Counted from the first letter of the stretch, positions 20,311 to 29,751 are shown. The stretch: DNA of 64,000 nucleotides from Flavobacteriaceae bacterium (GCA_947456955.1 CANGTQ010000014.1:1-64000), one strand, 5' to 3'. Translations and numbers: made by a program. Notes: generated by a model not told the origin, from the letters alone.

Positions 20311-22107
20311 ATGAATATTCCTTCTATCGAACTTCAGATACAAACATTGCCCGACAATCCAGGCGTGTACCAGTATTACGATAAAGAAGGCAAAATTTTA
20401 TATGTTGGGAAAGCAAAAAATCTCAAGAAAAGAGTTTCATCCTATTTCAATAAACAACATGATAATGCTAAGACTAATGTCTTGGTCAGGAAGATTGTCG
20501 AGATAAAACACATAGTAGTTTCTTCAGAGCAAGATGCGCTTTTGCTGGAAAACAATCTGATAAAAAAACTTCAACCGCGATACAATGTGCTATTGCGTGA
20601 TGATAAAACCTATCCTTGGATTTGCATCAAGAAAGAACCTTTTTCTCGAATATTTCCTACTCGAAGAATGACCAAAGACGGCTCAGAATATTTTGGCCCT
20701 TATACCAATTTTAAAACCGTAAATACCATTTTAGATTTAATCAAAGAGTTATATCCGTTGCGAACCTGCAATTATGATTTAAGCGAAAGCAATATCAAAT
20801 CAAAAAAATACAAAGTCTGTTTGGAATACCACATTGGCAATTGCAAAGGACCGTGTGAAGGATTTGAAACGTTAGAAAATTATCAGGAACAAGTTGATGC
20901 CATTCGCCAAATTCTGAAAGGAAACTTTAAAGACAGCATGCGCGCTTTCAAAAAAATGATGCAAGACTTGGCTTCCGAAATGAAATTTGAAGCAGCACAA
21001 AAAGTTAAAGAAAAGATTAATGTTTTAGAAAATTATCAATCTCGTTCCACCATTTTAAATCCAAAAATTTCTAACATTGATGTGTTCTCCATTGTATCAG
21101 ATGAAACTATGGCGTATGTCAACTTTTTACAAATTTCACATGGCGCTATCATTCGGTCGTTTACATTGGAACTCAAAAAGAAACTGGATGAAACAGATGA
21201 AGAATTGTTAGAGCTTGCTGTGGTAGAACTTCGGGAACGATTTCAGTTGAATTCAAAAGAAATTATACTTCCTTTTGCTTTAGATTTTGGTTCTACAATA
21301 AAAGTTACTGTCCCGCAACTCGGAGACAAGAAACAGATATTAGAACTTTCTGAAAGAAATGCAAAGTACCAGCGATTAGAACAATTAAAACAAATTCAAA
21401 TAGTTGATCCGGAACGTCACACGAATAGAATTATGGCACAAATGCAAAAAGATTTACGTCTTTCTGTTGAACCCAGACATATTGAGTGTTTTGATAATTC
21501 GAATATTCAAGGAACGAATCCGGTTTCAGCTTGTGTCGTTTTTAAAGATGGAAAACCGAGCAAAAAAGACTACCGTCATTTTAATATCAAAACCGTTGAA
21601 GGCCCAAATGATTTTGCATCTATGGAAGAAGTGGTTTACAGAAGATACAAACGGCTTTTAGATGAAAATCAACCATTACCACAATTAATAATCATCGATG
21701 GGGGAAAAGGCCAGTTATCATCGGCATTAAAAAGCATTGATGATTTAGGTTTGCGTGGGAAAATTGCTATCATAGGTATTGCCAAACGATTGGAAGAATT
21801 GTTTTATCCTGGCGATTCGGTTCCGTTATATTTGGATAAAAAATCAGAAACGTTAAAAATAATTCAGCAGCTGCGTAACGAAGCACACCGTTTTGGAATT
21901 ACACATCATCGCGATAAGCGAAGTAAATCGGCATTAAATTCGACCATAGAACTGATTCCGGGAATTGGCGAAAAGACGATGCTGACGTTACTAAAACATT
22001 TTAAAAGTGTTAAAAGATTAAAATTAGCAACTGAAAAAGAAATTTCTGATGTTGTAGGAGTATCAAAAGCCATAAAAATTTCCGAATTTTACCAAAAAGA
22101 AACTTAA
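20311..22107 (+). CDS. uvrC: Excinuclease ABC subunit C
   Basis: UvrC makes both incisions around UvrAB-marked lesions in nucleotide excision repair. The 598-residue protein has the N-terminal GIY-YIG nuclease (GVYQYYDKEGKILYVGKAKNL, residues about 18-38), a Cys-rich linker (CNYDLS, CLEYHIGNCKGPCEG), a UVR domain (about 205-245), the RNase H-like second nuclease (RHIECFDNSNIQG; VEGPNDFASMEEVVYRRY) and C-terminal helix-hairpin-helix repeats (IPGIGEKTMLTLLKHF). Length is normal. The stop codon is followed immediately by the ATG of the patatin-like gene, so the two are probably co-transcribed. Confidence 0.97.
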   Translation: MNIPSIELQIQTLPDNPGVYQYYDKEGKILYVGKAKNLKKRVSSYFNKQHDNAKTNVLVRKIVEIKHIVVSSEQDALLLENNLIKKLQPRYNVLLRDDKTYPWICIKKEPFSRIFPTRRMTKDGSEYFGPYTNFKTVNTILDLIKELYPLRTCNYDLSESNIKSKKYKVCLEYHIGNCKGPCEGFETLENYQEQVDAIRQILKGNFKDSMRAFKKMMQDLASEMKFEAAQKVKEKINVLENYQSRSTILNPKISNIDVFSIVSDETMAYVNFLQISHGAIIRSFTLELKKKLDETDEELLELAVVELRERFQLNSKEIILPFALDFGSTIKVTVPQLGDKKQILELSERNAKYQRLEQLKQIQIVDPERHTNRIMAQMQKDLRLSVEPRHIECFDNSNIQGTNPVSACVVFKDGKPSKKDYRHFNIKTVEGPNDFASMEEVVYRRYKRLLDENQPLPQLIIIDGGKGQLSSALKSIDDLGLRGKIAIIGIAKRLEELFYPGDSVPLYLDKKSETLKIIQQLRNEAHRFGITHHRDKRSKSALNSTIELIPGIGEKTMLTLLKHFKSVKRLKLATEKEISDVVGVSKAIKISEFYQKET

Positions 22108-24375
22108 ATGCGTAAAGAGCCCTCAGCCCTTAGCCATAATCCATTAGTCAAAAGCAGTTTTGTCGCTAAATTAATTTTTGCTATTGCCTTTTGCCTTTTG
22201 CCTTTTGCCTCTCAAGCGCAAGACACTATTAAAAAAATCCGACCAAAAATCGGCTTAGTATTAAGTGGTGGCGGCGCCAAAGGATTTGCACACATAGGAG
22301 TTTTAAAAGTGCTCGAAGAAGCTGGAGTAAAAGTTGATTATATTGCCGGAACAAGTATGGGCGCTGTAATTGGCGGACTATATGCTTCGGGTTATAGTGC
22401 CACACAAATAGATTCTATTTTTTACAACACTGACTTCGATGAATTACTGCAAGATTATATTCCTCGCTCTTCGAAAAGCTTTTACGAAAAACGAAATGAT
22501 CAAATGTATGCACTTACGTTACCATTTGACAAACTAAAAATAGGCGTCCCAATAGCACTTTCTAAAGGAATGTATAACTATAATCTTTTATCGAAACTTA
22601 CTCATAAAGTGAGACATGTTAGAGATTTTAATAAGCTTCCTATACCTTTTTTGTGTATAGCAACTGATATTGAAAAAGGAGAACAAGTCATTTTGAAAGA
22701 AGGCTACTTGGCCCAGGCAATGTTAGCGAGTTCTGCATTTCCCTCTTTATTTTCACCAGTTGAAATAGATGGGAAACTATTGATTGATGGAGGTGTGGTA
22801 AACAATTATCCAGTTGAAGAAATTCGTAAAATGGGAGCAGACATTGTTATTGGTGTTGATGTTCAAGATGATTTAAAAGACCGGAATTCTTTGAAAGATG
22901 CTACACGGATTTTAGTTCAAATCTCCAATCTAGACATGATTAAGATAATGAAAGACAAACAAAAACTAACCGATATTTACATCAAACCAGAAGTTTCAGT
23001 CTATGGCGTAATTTCGTTTAACGAAGGGCAGGAAATTGTTAATAAAGGAGAAGAAGCTGCATTTGGAGTCTCCCAGCAACTTAAAAAGCTAGCCGATACA
23101 ACTATAGTTTATAAACTCAATGTGGTAAAGGTTAAAAAGGATTTTTTACAAGTTAAAAGCATTTCCATAAACAAATTAGATAATTATACCAGAGCTTATG
23201 TTTTAGGGAAACTTCGTTTTAATAATGGCAAAAAAATCACGTATGAAGATTTAAAAACAGGAATAAATAATATCAATGCTACACAGAATTTTAGCAGAAT
23301 TAGTTACACTCTTGAAAGGAAAGAAAACGAAGACGAATTAAAATTAAGTTTAACCGAAAACCCAACCAAAACGTTTTTGAAGTTCGGTCTACATTATGAT
23401 GGTTTATACAAAAGTGCAGTTTTAGCTAACATTACTCAAAAAAAATCGTTGTTCAAAAACGATGTGGCATCTCTTGATCTTGGACTTGGAGATAATATCC
23501 GATATAATTTTGATTACTATATTGATAATGGTTTTTATTGGAGTTTTGGAATAAAATCACGTTTTAATACTTTTAATAAAAATGTAACTACCGATTTTAG
23601 AAATGGCGAATTATTATCACAACTTGGCTTAAACACTATCAATATTGATTTTTCAGACCTGACCAATCAGGTCTACATGCAAACTGTTTTTATTCAGAAG
23701 TTCTTGATTGGGGCCGGAATAGAGCATAAGTTATTAAGAATAAAATCCGACAACTTAGGGAATATAAATTCAACTTTTGAAAAAAGTAGTTATCTAAGTG
23801 TTTTTGGCAATATGACTTATGATTCGTTTGATAATAAACTATTTCCAAAAAAAGGATGGATGTTTGCCGGAGACATACATTCTTTTCTTCTTTCTTCCGA
23901 TTATACAAATGAATTTAGTCGCTTTACTATTGCAAAAGGTGAAGTAGGTGTAGTTAAATCTATAAATAAAAAACTAACTGTTAAAGTTCAGTCAGAAGTT
24001 GGATTTAGCATTGGTGAAGACAGTGTGCCTTTTTTCGATTTTGTTTTGGGAGGCTATGGATTTAATACAGTAAATAATTTCAAGCCCTTTTATGGGTATG
24101 ATTTTTTAAGCATTGCTGGGGATAGTTATTTCAAATCGTGCTTTACTTTGGATTATGAGTTTTTAAAGAAAAACCATTTTAATTTTGCTGCTAATTATGC
24201 CAACGTTCAAGACGGATTATTTGAAAACGGAAATTGGCTTTCAAAACCTAATTTTAACGGATATGCAGTTGGTTATGCCTTAGAATCAATTATCGGCCCA
24301 ATTGAAATCAAATACTCTTGGTCGCCAGAATTAAATAGAGGGTATGCTTATTTCACTGTTGGGTTTGCATTTTAA
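22108..24375 (+). CDS. Patatin-like phospholipase fused to an outer membrane barrel
   Basis: The 755-residue protein has a signal peptide (KLIFAIAFCLLPFASQAQ), a patatin domain (residues about 45-320) with the oxyanion loop GGGAKG, nucleophile Ser83 in GTSMG and catalytic Asp227 in DGG, then a POTRA-like segment and a C-terminal 16-strand-type barrel of the bacterial surface antigen (BamA/TamA-like) family ending in YFTVGFAF. The layout resembles the type Vd phospholipase PlpD, so a lipase displayed at or released from the outer membrane is likely (inference). The ATG abuts the uvrC stop. The first 20 residues are unusual (MRKEPSALSHNPLVKSSFVA), and the signal peptide is encoded by tandem CTTTTGCC words. 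Confidence 0.92.
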   Translation: MRKEPSALSHNPLVKSSFVAKLIFAIAFCLLPFASQAQDTIKKIRPKIGLVLSGGGAKGFAHIGVLKVLEEAGVKVDYIAGTSMGAVIGGLYASGYSATQIDSIFYNTDFDELLQDYIPRSSKSFYEKRNDQMYALTLPFDKLKIGVPIALSKGMYNYNLLSKLTHKVRHVRDFNKLPIPFLCIATDIEKGEQVILKEGYLAQAMLASSAFPSLFSPVEIDGKLLIDGGVVNNYPVEEIRKMGADIVIGVDVQDDLKDRNSLKDATRILVQISNLDMIKIMKDKQKLTDIYIKPEVSVYGVISFNEGQEIVNKGEEAAFGVSQQLKKLADTTIVYKLNVVKVKKDFLQVKSISINKLDNYTRAYVLGKLRFNNGKKITYEDLKTGINNINATQNFSRISYTLERKENEDELKLSLTENPTKTFLKFGLHYDGLYKSAVLANITQKKSLFKNDVASLDLGLGDNIRYNFDYYIDNGFYWSFGIKSRFNTFNKNVTTDFRNGELLSQLGLNTINIDFSDLTNQVYMQTVFIQKFLIGAGIEHKLLRIKSDNLGNINSTFEKSSYLSVFGNMTYDSFDNKLFPKKGWMFAGDIHSFLLSSDYTNEFSRFTIAKGEVGVVKSINKKLTVKVQSEVGFSIGEDSVPFFDFVLGGYGFNTVNNFKPFYGYDFLSIAGDSYFKSCFTLDYEFLKKNHFNFAANYANVQDGLFENGNWLSKPNFNGYAVGYALESIIGPIEIKYSWSPELNRGYAYFTVGFAF

Positions 24376-24415
24376 AATCAATACTATTGTTTTTATCAGT
24401 ATTAAAATAAAAAAC

Positions 24416-24423
24416 TATATTTG
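24416..24423 (+). promoter_or_regulatory. -7 promoter element of the amino acid permease gene
   Basis: TATATTTG, an exact TAnnTTTG match, 32 bp before the ATG. No TTG at standard -33 spacing. Confidence 0.5.
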
Positions 24424-24455
24424 AAGCTATTATTTTTTAACTAAAAACCCACAAT

Positions 24456-25931
24456 ATGTCTATTTGGAAAAGAAAACCCATGGCGCTATTACTTGCTGAA
24501 GCGTCTGAATCTGAAAAAGGATTAAAAAGAACACTGACCGCTTGGTCACTGGTTGCCTTAGGAATTGGAGCAATCATCGGTGCCGGACTTTTTGTTAGAA
24601 CTGCAACAGCAGCAGCTCAAAATGCCGGACCATCAGTTACTATAGGATTCATCGTTGCAGCCATTGGTTGTGCTTTGGCAGGGTTATGTTATGCCGAATT
24701 GTCTTCTTCTATTCCTATAGCCGGAAGTGCTTATACTTATACTTATGCTACAATGGGTGAATTCCTTGCCTGGATTATCGGTTGGGATTTAATTTTAGAA
24801 TATGCCGTTGGAGCAGCAACTGTTGGAATTGCGTGGAGTGAATACCTCAACAACCTGCTGGTCAATGTGATCCATGTGAGCCCAATTCCTTATGAGTGGT
24901 GCCATTCGCCTTTTCAAAACTCAATAGATGGTGTAAGCGGAATTATTAATTTACCAGCTCTATTTATTGTAGCTGCCATCAGTTTGCTTTTAATCAAAGG
25001 AACTCAAGAATCTGCTTTTGTAAACGGAGTTATTGTTGTGGTCAAAGTGGCTATCGTTGTAATGATTATCATTTTTGGCTGGCATTTTGTAAAACCTGAA
25101 AATCATACACCTTATATTCCTGAACCGGGAATCTTTACGGATGAACACGGTGTTGGACATAGTTTTGGAGGAATCATGGGAATTCTTGGTGCAGCAGGAA
25201 CGGTTTTCTTTGCTTTCATCGGATTTGATGCTGTTAGTACAGCCGCTCAGGAAACTAAAAATCCTAAACGCGATATGCCTATCGGAATCTTAGGATCTTT
25301 GGCAGTTTGCACAGTTTTATATATTCTTTTCGCTCACGTATTAACAGGACTTGAATCTGTTGAGTTTTTTAGAACTGGTGGGAAAGAAGCATCTGTCGCC
25401 AACGCAATAACTTCGGCAATGCCAGGATATGAATGGTTGGCTCAGTTCGTAACTGTGGCAATATTAGCAGGATTTTCATCTGTAATCCTAGTCATGTTAT
25501 TAGGTCAGTCGAGAGTATTTTACTCAATGGGTAAGGATGGTTTATTGCCAAAGTCATTCAGTGCCGTACACCCAAAATACAAAACACCATACAAAGCTAA
25601 CTTGGTAATTATGGTAATTGTCGGTTTATTTGCCGCATTTATTCCAGGTGACATTGTTGGTGATATGACAAGTATCGGAACCCTTTTCGCCTTTATATTA
25701 GTTTGTATTTCAGTTATTGTTTTAAGAAAAACAGAACCGGATATGAAGCGCGAATTCAAAACACCATTTGTGCCACTTGTGCCAATTTTAGGAATTATTG
25801 TCTGCCTAGCAATGATTTATGGATTAGGTTGGACAAACTGGTTAAGACTTATAGGTTGGTTAGCTATCGGTTTTGTTGTTTATTTTGGCTACAGCAAGAA
25901 AAATAGTAGACTCAATAATCCAAAAGAATAA
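24456..25931 (+). CDS. APC-superfamily amino acid permease, cationic amino acid transporter type
   Basis: Inner membrane secondary transporter of 491 residues with about 12 predicted membrane segments. The first carries the APC signature GIGAIIGAGLFVRT; GFDAVSTAAQETKNPKRDMPIGI is the conserved loop between segments six and seven, and VILVMLLGQSRVFYSMGKDGLLP follows. These features place it near the CAT/YfnA group, so uptake of cationic or other amino acids is probable; the substrate cannot be read from sequence. Single gene with its own promoter element and a strong terminator. Confidence 0.92.
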   Translation: MSIWKRKPMALLLAEASESEKGLKRTLTAWSLVALGIGAIIGAGLFVRTATAAAQNAGPSVTIGFIVAAIGCALAGLCYAELSSSIPIAGSAYTYTYATMGEFLAWIIGWDLILEYAVGAATVGIAWSEYLNNLLVNVIHVSPIPYEWCHSPFQNSIDGVSGIINLPALFIVAAISLLLIKGTQESAFVNGVIVVVKVAIVVMIIIFGWHFVKPENHTPYIPEPGIFTDEHGVGHSFGGIMGILGAAGTVFFAFIGFDAVSTAAQETKNPKRDMPIGILGSLAVCTVLYILFAHVLTGLESVEFFRTGGKEASVANAITSAMPGYEWLAQFVTVAILAGFSSVILVMLLGQSRVFYSMGKDGLLPKSFSAVHPKYKTPYKANLVIMVIVGLFAAFIPGDIVGDMTSIGTLFAFILVCISVIVLRKTEPDMKREFKTPFVPLVPILGIIVCLAMIYGLGWTNWLRLIGWLAIGFVVYFGYSKKNSRLNNPKE

Positions 25932-25954
25932 TAGAGCTTAAAAATAAATTATAT

Positions 25955-25989
25955 AAAGGATTAAAGGGTTCGCTCTTTAATCCTTTTTT
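25955..25989 (+). terminator. Intrinsic terminator of the amino acid permease gene
   Basis: Long stem AAAGGATTAAAG / CTTTAATCCTTT around GGTTCGCT, followed by a T run. Confidence 0.9.
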
Positions 25990-26190
25990 GGATATAAATA
26001 ATTGACAATTATCATTTTTAGAATTTATATTTTCCCGATATTTGTTAAATGAAAACTTGGAAAAACTTGTTAGCACACTTAAAATTTCTGATTAAGAGAA
26101 ATCCTGAATGAGTTTTTTTAATACGAATTAATATTAATTTGAACCCATTTTCAAATTATCTCATTTTCAAATTTTCAAATTAAAAATACT

Positions 26191-27348
26191 ATGCCATTAT
26201 ATCATAAACTAGGAAATATTCCGCCCAAAAGACACACACAGTTTGAAAAACCAACCGGGGGTTTGTACTATGAACAGCTTTTTGGTACTGAAGGATTTCA
26301 TGGACATTCTTCATTACTATATCATGTTCATAGACCAACTCAACTCAAGGAAATATCCAAATCATATTCAGTAGAACCAAAAATTGCCATTGGCAAAAAC
26401 TTAAAATCGTTACTTCTAAAAGGCTTCGAATTAAAACCTGAAGATGATTTTCTAGATAGTAGAAAAGCTATGCTTGTTAACCGCGATTGTATCATTGGAT
26501 TGGCAGCGCCAAGAAAATCATTAACAAGCTATTTTTACAAAAACGCCGATGCCGATGAACTGATTTTCATTCACAAAGGAAAAGGGAAACTGCGCACAAT
26601 GATGGGGAATATCCAATTCGAATATGGCGATTATCTTATCATTCCACGCGGAATGATATACCAAATAGAATTCGAAACCGAAGATAATAGATTGTTTTAT
26701 GTCGAGTCGTATGCGCCTTTTTATACACCAAAACGATACAAAAACGAATCTGGACAACATTTAGAACACTCGCCTTTTTGCGAACGCGATTTCAAATTGC
26801 CAACCGAATTGGAAACACATGATGAAAAAGGCGATTTTACAATCAAAATCAAAAAAGAAGGAATGATACATGAGATGGTTTATGCTACACATCCTTTTGA
26901 CGTTATTGGCTGGGATGGATACAATTTTCCATACGGATTCAGCATCCATAATTTTGAACCAATAACAGGTCGTGTACACCAGCCACCACCTGTTCACCAA
27001 ACATTCGAAACGTCGACTTTTGTGGTTTGTTCCTTCTGTCCAAGGTTATATGATTATCATCCAAAAGCCATTCCAGCACCATACAATCACAGCAATATTG
27101 ACAGTGATGAGGTTTTATACTATGTTGATGGCGATTTTATGTCACGAAATAATATTGAACAAGGGCATATTACGTTGCATCCAAAAGGAATTCCACATGG
27201 GCCAGCACCAGGCGCAATGGAACGTAGTATCGGGCACAAGGAAACTCAGGAATTAGCTGTCATGGTTGACACATTCCGTCCATTGATGGTTACCGAAGAA
27301 GCTATGGCATTAGACGACGGAAAATATTATAAATCTTGGGCAGAATAA
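26191..27348 (+). CDS. hmgA: Homogentisate 1,2-dioxygenase
   Basis: Non-haem iron enzyme that opens the ring of homogentisate to maleylacetoacetate in tyrosine/phenylalanine breakdown. The 385-residue protein starts MPLYHKLGNIPPKRH, holds a cupin core (GDYLIIPRGMIYQIEFE) and the metal-site region YNHSNIDSDEVLYYVDGDF with HPKGIPHGPAPGAME (His and Glu ligands by family analogy). It precedes hppD, the enzyme for the previous step, by 172 bp. Upstream is a stretch of TTTTCAAATT words; a near-consensus GATATTTG at 26037-26044 may be the promoter. Confidence 0.94.
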   Translation: MPLYHKLGNIPPKRHTQFEKPTGGLYYEQLFGTEGFHGHSSLLYHVHRPTQLKEISKSYSVEPKIAIGKNLKSLLLKGFELKPEDDFLDSRKAMLVNRDCIIGLAAPRKSLTSYFYKNADADELIFIHKGKGKLRTMMGNIQFEYGDYLIIPRGMIYQIEFETEDNRLFYVESYAPFYTPKRYKNESGQHLEHSPFCERDFKLPTELETHDEKGDFTIKIKKEGMIHEMVYATHPFDVIGWDGYNFPYGFSIHNFEPITGRVHQPPPVHQTFETSTFVVCSFCPRLYDYHPKAIPAPYNHSNIDSDEVLYYVDGDFMSRNNIEQGHITLHPKGIPHGPAPGAMERSIGHKETQELAVMVDTFRPLMVTEEAMALDDGKYYKSWAE

Positions 27349-27350
27349 TG

Positions 27351-27461
27351 AGGAGCTATTTGCTTCGCCTGTTCGCTCTTTTAGGAGCTCGAGTCCTGCT
27401 GTTCGCTATATCTTTTTGTTTTTGAAGAAAAACAAAAAGGATGCCGCTACCATCAGGGCTA
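27351..27461. repeat. Structured intergenic repeat between hmgA and hppD
   Basis: The segment runs from AGGAGC to GGGCTAG. It contains ATCTTTTTGTTTTT pairing with AAAAACAAAAAGGAT around GAAG, and GGAGC/GCTC words. Its GC-richer composition and phrases (CCTGCTGTTCGCTATATC, GGATGCCGCTACCATCAGGG) match, from memory, an intergenic element that recurs in flavobacterial genomes. Function unknown; it could modulate transcription into hppD. Confidence 0.55.
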
Positions 27462-27520
27462 GAAGTTAAAACCAAAACAACGTTCGGATAACCAAATAAC
27501 CGAATCAACAAATTAATACA

Positions 27521-28681
27521 ATGAGTAAAGAAATAAATTCCGTAGAATACGGACTAGAAAAAATATTTGAAGGAGCGCAAGATTTCCTCCCTCTTTTAGG
27601 AACTGATTATGTTGAGTTTTATGTAGGCAATGCCAAACAAGCCGCTCACTTTTATAAAACAGCTTTTGGATTTCAATCGCAGGCCTACGCAGGATTGGAA
27701 ACCGGATTGAAAGACCGAGCATCCTATGTTTTAAAACAAGACAAAATACGTTTGGTTTTAACTACAGCATTAAATAGCAATTCACCAATTGGCGAACATG
27801 TAAAAAAACATGGTGATGGTGTAAAAATTATTGCGCTTTGGGTTGAAGATGCTCGTTCAGCATTTGAAGAAACTACCAAGCGTGGCGCTAAAGTATATAT
27901 GGAACCAACAGTAGAAAAAGACGAACACGGAGAAGTAGTTCGAGCCGGAATTTATACATACGGAGAAACGGTTCACATGTTTGTGGAGCGCAAAAATTAC
28001 AAAGGTGCTTTTTTACCAGGTTACAAGGAGTGGAAATCCGATTACAATCCAGCTCCAGTTGGTTTGAAATATGTAGATCACATGGTAGGAAATGTGGGTT
28101 GGAATGAAATGAATACTTGGGTAAAATGGTATGAAGATGTGATGGGATTTGTAAACTTCCTTTCATTTGATGACAAGCAAATCACAACCGAATATTCGGC
28201 TTTGATGAGTAAAGTGATGAGTAATGGTAACGGAAGAATTAAATTCCCAATTAACGAACCAGCTGAAGGCAAAAAGCGTTCTCAAATTGAAGAATACTTA
28301 GATTTTTACGAAGGTTCAGGTGTTCAGCATATTGCAGTGGCAACAGATGATATTATCAAAACAATTGCGGATATGCGTTCTAGAGGTATTGAGTTCTTAA
28401 GTACGCCACCACAGGCCTATTACGACGCAATTCCAGAACGATTGAAAGATCATATGCACAAGTTCAAAGAAGACATTAATGTACTTCAAAAATTAGGAAT
28501 CATGATTGACGCAGATGATGAAGGTTATTTGCTTCAAATATTTACAAAACCTATTGAAGACCGACCGACTTTATTTTTCGAAATTATTCAAAGAATGGGC
28601 GCCAGAGGTTTTGGAGCAGGAAATTTCAAAGCACTATTTGAATCTATCGAAAGAGAACAAATGCTTAGAGGAACATTGTAA
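27521..28681 (+). CDS. hppD: 4-hydroxyphenylpyruvate dioxygenase
   Basis: Converts 4-hydroxyphenylpyruvate to homogentisate, the step before HmgA. The 386-residue protein has two vicinal-oxygen-chelate domains. The Fe(II) ligands are visible in the C-terminal one: His187 (VDHMVGN), His270 (GVQHIAVATDDI) and Glu354 (FFEIIQRMGARGFG). The C-terminus GAGNFKALFESIEREQ..RG is diagnostic. Same strand as hmgA; the two form a tyrosine degradation unit. Confidence 0.97.
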   Translation: MSKEINSVEYGLEKIFEGAQDFLPLLGTDYVEFYVGNAKQAAHFYKTAFGFQSQAYAGLETGLKDRASYVLKQDKIRLVLTTALNSNSPIGEHVKKHGDGVKIIALWVEDARSAFEETTKRGAKVYMEPTVEKDEHGEVVRAGIYTYGETVHMFVERKNYKGAFLPGYKEWKSDYNPAPVGLKYVDHMVGNVGWNEMNTWVKWYEDVMGFVNFLSFDDKQITTEYSALMSKVMSNGNGRIKFPINEPAEGKKRSQIEEYLDFYEGSGVQHIAVATDDIIKTIADMRSRGIEFLSTPPQAYYDAIPERLKDHMHKFKEDINVLQKLGIMIDADDEGYLLQIFTKPIEDRPTLFFEIIQRMGARGFGAGNFKALFESIEREQMLRGTL

Positions 28682-28768
28682 AAACGCAATTTTCTTTGAA
28701 TATTATTTAAAAAGAAGCCGTTAAAACCATTATTTTTTACTAATTAATTGTTAAAGTTGACAAATCAC

Positions 28769-28800
28769 TTGTAATTCTGTAATGATATGGACTACATTTG
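28769..28800 (+). promoter_or_regulatory. Promoter of a candidate small RNA
   Basis: TTG at 28769-28771, a 21-bp spacer, then TACATTTG at 28793-28800. Both boxes match the Bacteroidota consensus. Confidence 0.6.
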
Positions 28801-28804
28801 CACC

Positions 28805-28919
28805 ATCAAAAAAAACAGGGAGTGGTTTCCTTATATTTTTGGATAAATTTTAATAATTTATAGTTTTTTGGTTGGTTAATAGCATAAAAACTCAGTCATT
28901 AATTTGATTGGGTTTTTTT
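28805..28919 (+). ncRNA. Candidate small RNA upstream of the DUF3108 gene
   Basis: The stretch starts five bases after a two-box promoter and ends in an intrinsic terminator, while the next gene has its own promoter overlapping that terminator. It contains no ORF with an ATG. Internal pairing TAAATT / AATTTA and GGGAGTGGTTTCC are visible. About 115 nt, unknown family; it might instead be an attenuated leader of the downstream operon. Confidence 0.45.
28887..28919 (+). terminator. Intrinsic terminator of the candidate RNA at 28805
   Basis: Stem AAAACTCAGTC / GATTGGGTTTT with two G-T pairs, ending in seven T. Confidence 0.7.
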
Positions 28920-28934
28920 GTTTTAATACATTTG
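28904..28934 (+). promoter_or_regulatory. Promoter of the DUF3108-TDO-M23 operon
   Basis: TTG at 28904-28906, 20-bp spacer, TACATTTG at 28927-28934; start codon 40 bp later. The -33 box lies within the loop and stem of the preceding terminator. Confidence 0.6.
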
Positions 28935-28974
28935 GAACAGAAATTGCAATTGCAGTTTTTAAAATCAATTAAAC

Positions 28975-29751
28975 ATGAAATTTTTTTTCTTCTTATTGTT
29001 GCTTTTAATGACTGTAAGTTTTGATTCTCAAAAGCCGGATGCCTATGATAGTGGAGAATGGTTCAAGTTTAGAATACATTATGGGTTCATCAATGCAGGT
29101 TATGCTACACTAGAAGTTAAAGAAGCCATCAAGGACAATAAAAATGTATATCATGCTATTGGAAAAGGATATACTGTCGGGATGTCACGCTTTTTCTTTA
29201 AAGTAGACGACAACTACGAAAGTTATTTTGATAAAGTAACCAATAAACCCTTTCAATATGTTAGAAAAATAGATGAAGGCGGTTACACCAAAAACCAAGA
29301 AGGATTCTTTAATCAAGAAAAGAATAAAGTTTTGGTAAAAGATTATAAAAATAAAACCGAAAAAACTTTTTCTGTTACCGAAAATGTTCAAGACATAGTT
29401 TCTACCTTTTATTTTTTAAGAAATCATCCAAATATTGACAAACTAAAAGTTGGAGAATCTATAGTTGTAGACATGTTTTTTGATGATGAAGTATATAAGT
29501 TCAAGTTAAAATTCATAGGAAAGGAAGATCTAAAAACTAAATTTGGAACCGCTCCAACGATGATTTTTAGACCTATTGTTCAATCGGGAAGAGTTTTTAA
29601 AGAAGAAGAAAGCCTAACGGTTTGGATTTCAGATGATGAAAATAAAATTCCGTTGCGAATAAAAGCCAGCTTAGCAGTCGGTTCTATAAAAGCGGATTTA
29701 GATAGTTTTAAAGGATTAAAAAATCCATTTATGGTTAAATTAAAAAATTAA
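28975..29751 (+). CDS. DUF3108 domain protein, exported
   Basis: A 258-residue protein with a signal peptide (MKFFFFLLLLLMTVSFDSQ) and the DUF3108 pattern (GEWFKFRIHYGFINAGYATLEV; DVVSTFYFLR-like VQDIVSTFYFLRN; ADLDSFKGLKNP). Such proteins are periplasmic, beta-rich and of unknown function. Its stop overlaps the next ATG (TAATG), so it is translationally coupled to the tryptophan-dioxygenase-family gene. The family match is clear; the role in this operon is not. Confidence 0.85.
   Translation: MKFFFFLLLLLMTVSFDSQKPDAYDSGEWFKFRIHYGFINAGYATLEVKEAIKDNKNVYHAIGKGYTVGMSRFFFKVDDNYESYFDKVTNKPFQYVRKIDEGGYTKNQEGFFNQEKNKVLVKDYKNKTEKTFSVTENVQDIVSTFYFLRNHPNIDKLKVGESIVVDMFFDDEVYKFKLKFIGKEDLKTKFGTAPTMIFRPIVQSGRVFKEEESLTVWISDDENKIPLRIKASLAVGSIKADLDSFKGLKNPFMVKLKN

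Noticed and set aside
28805..28919. Known riboswitch before the DUF3108 gene
   Set aside because: I could not match it to any riboswitch core I know, and the downstream operon has its own promoter after the terminator.
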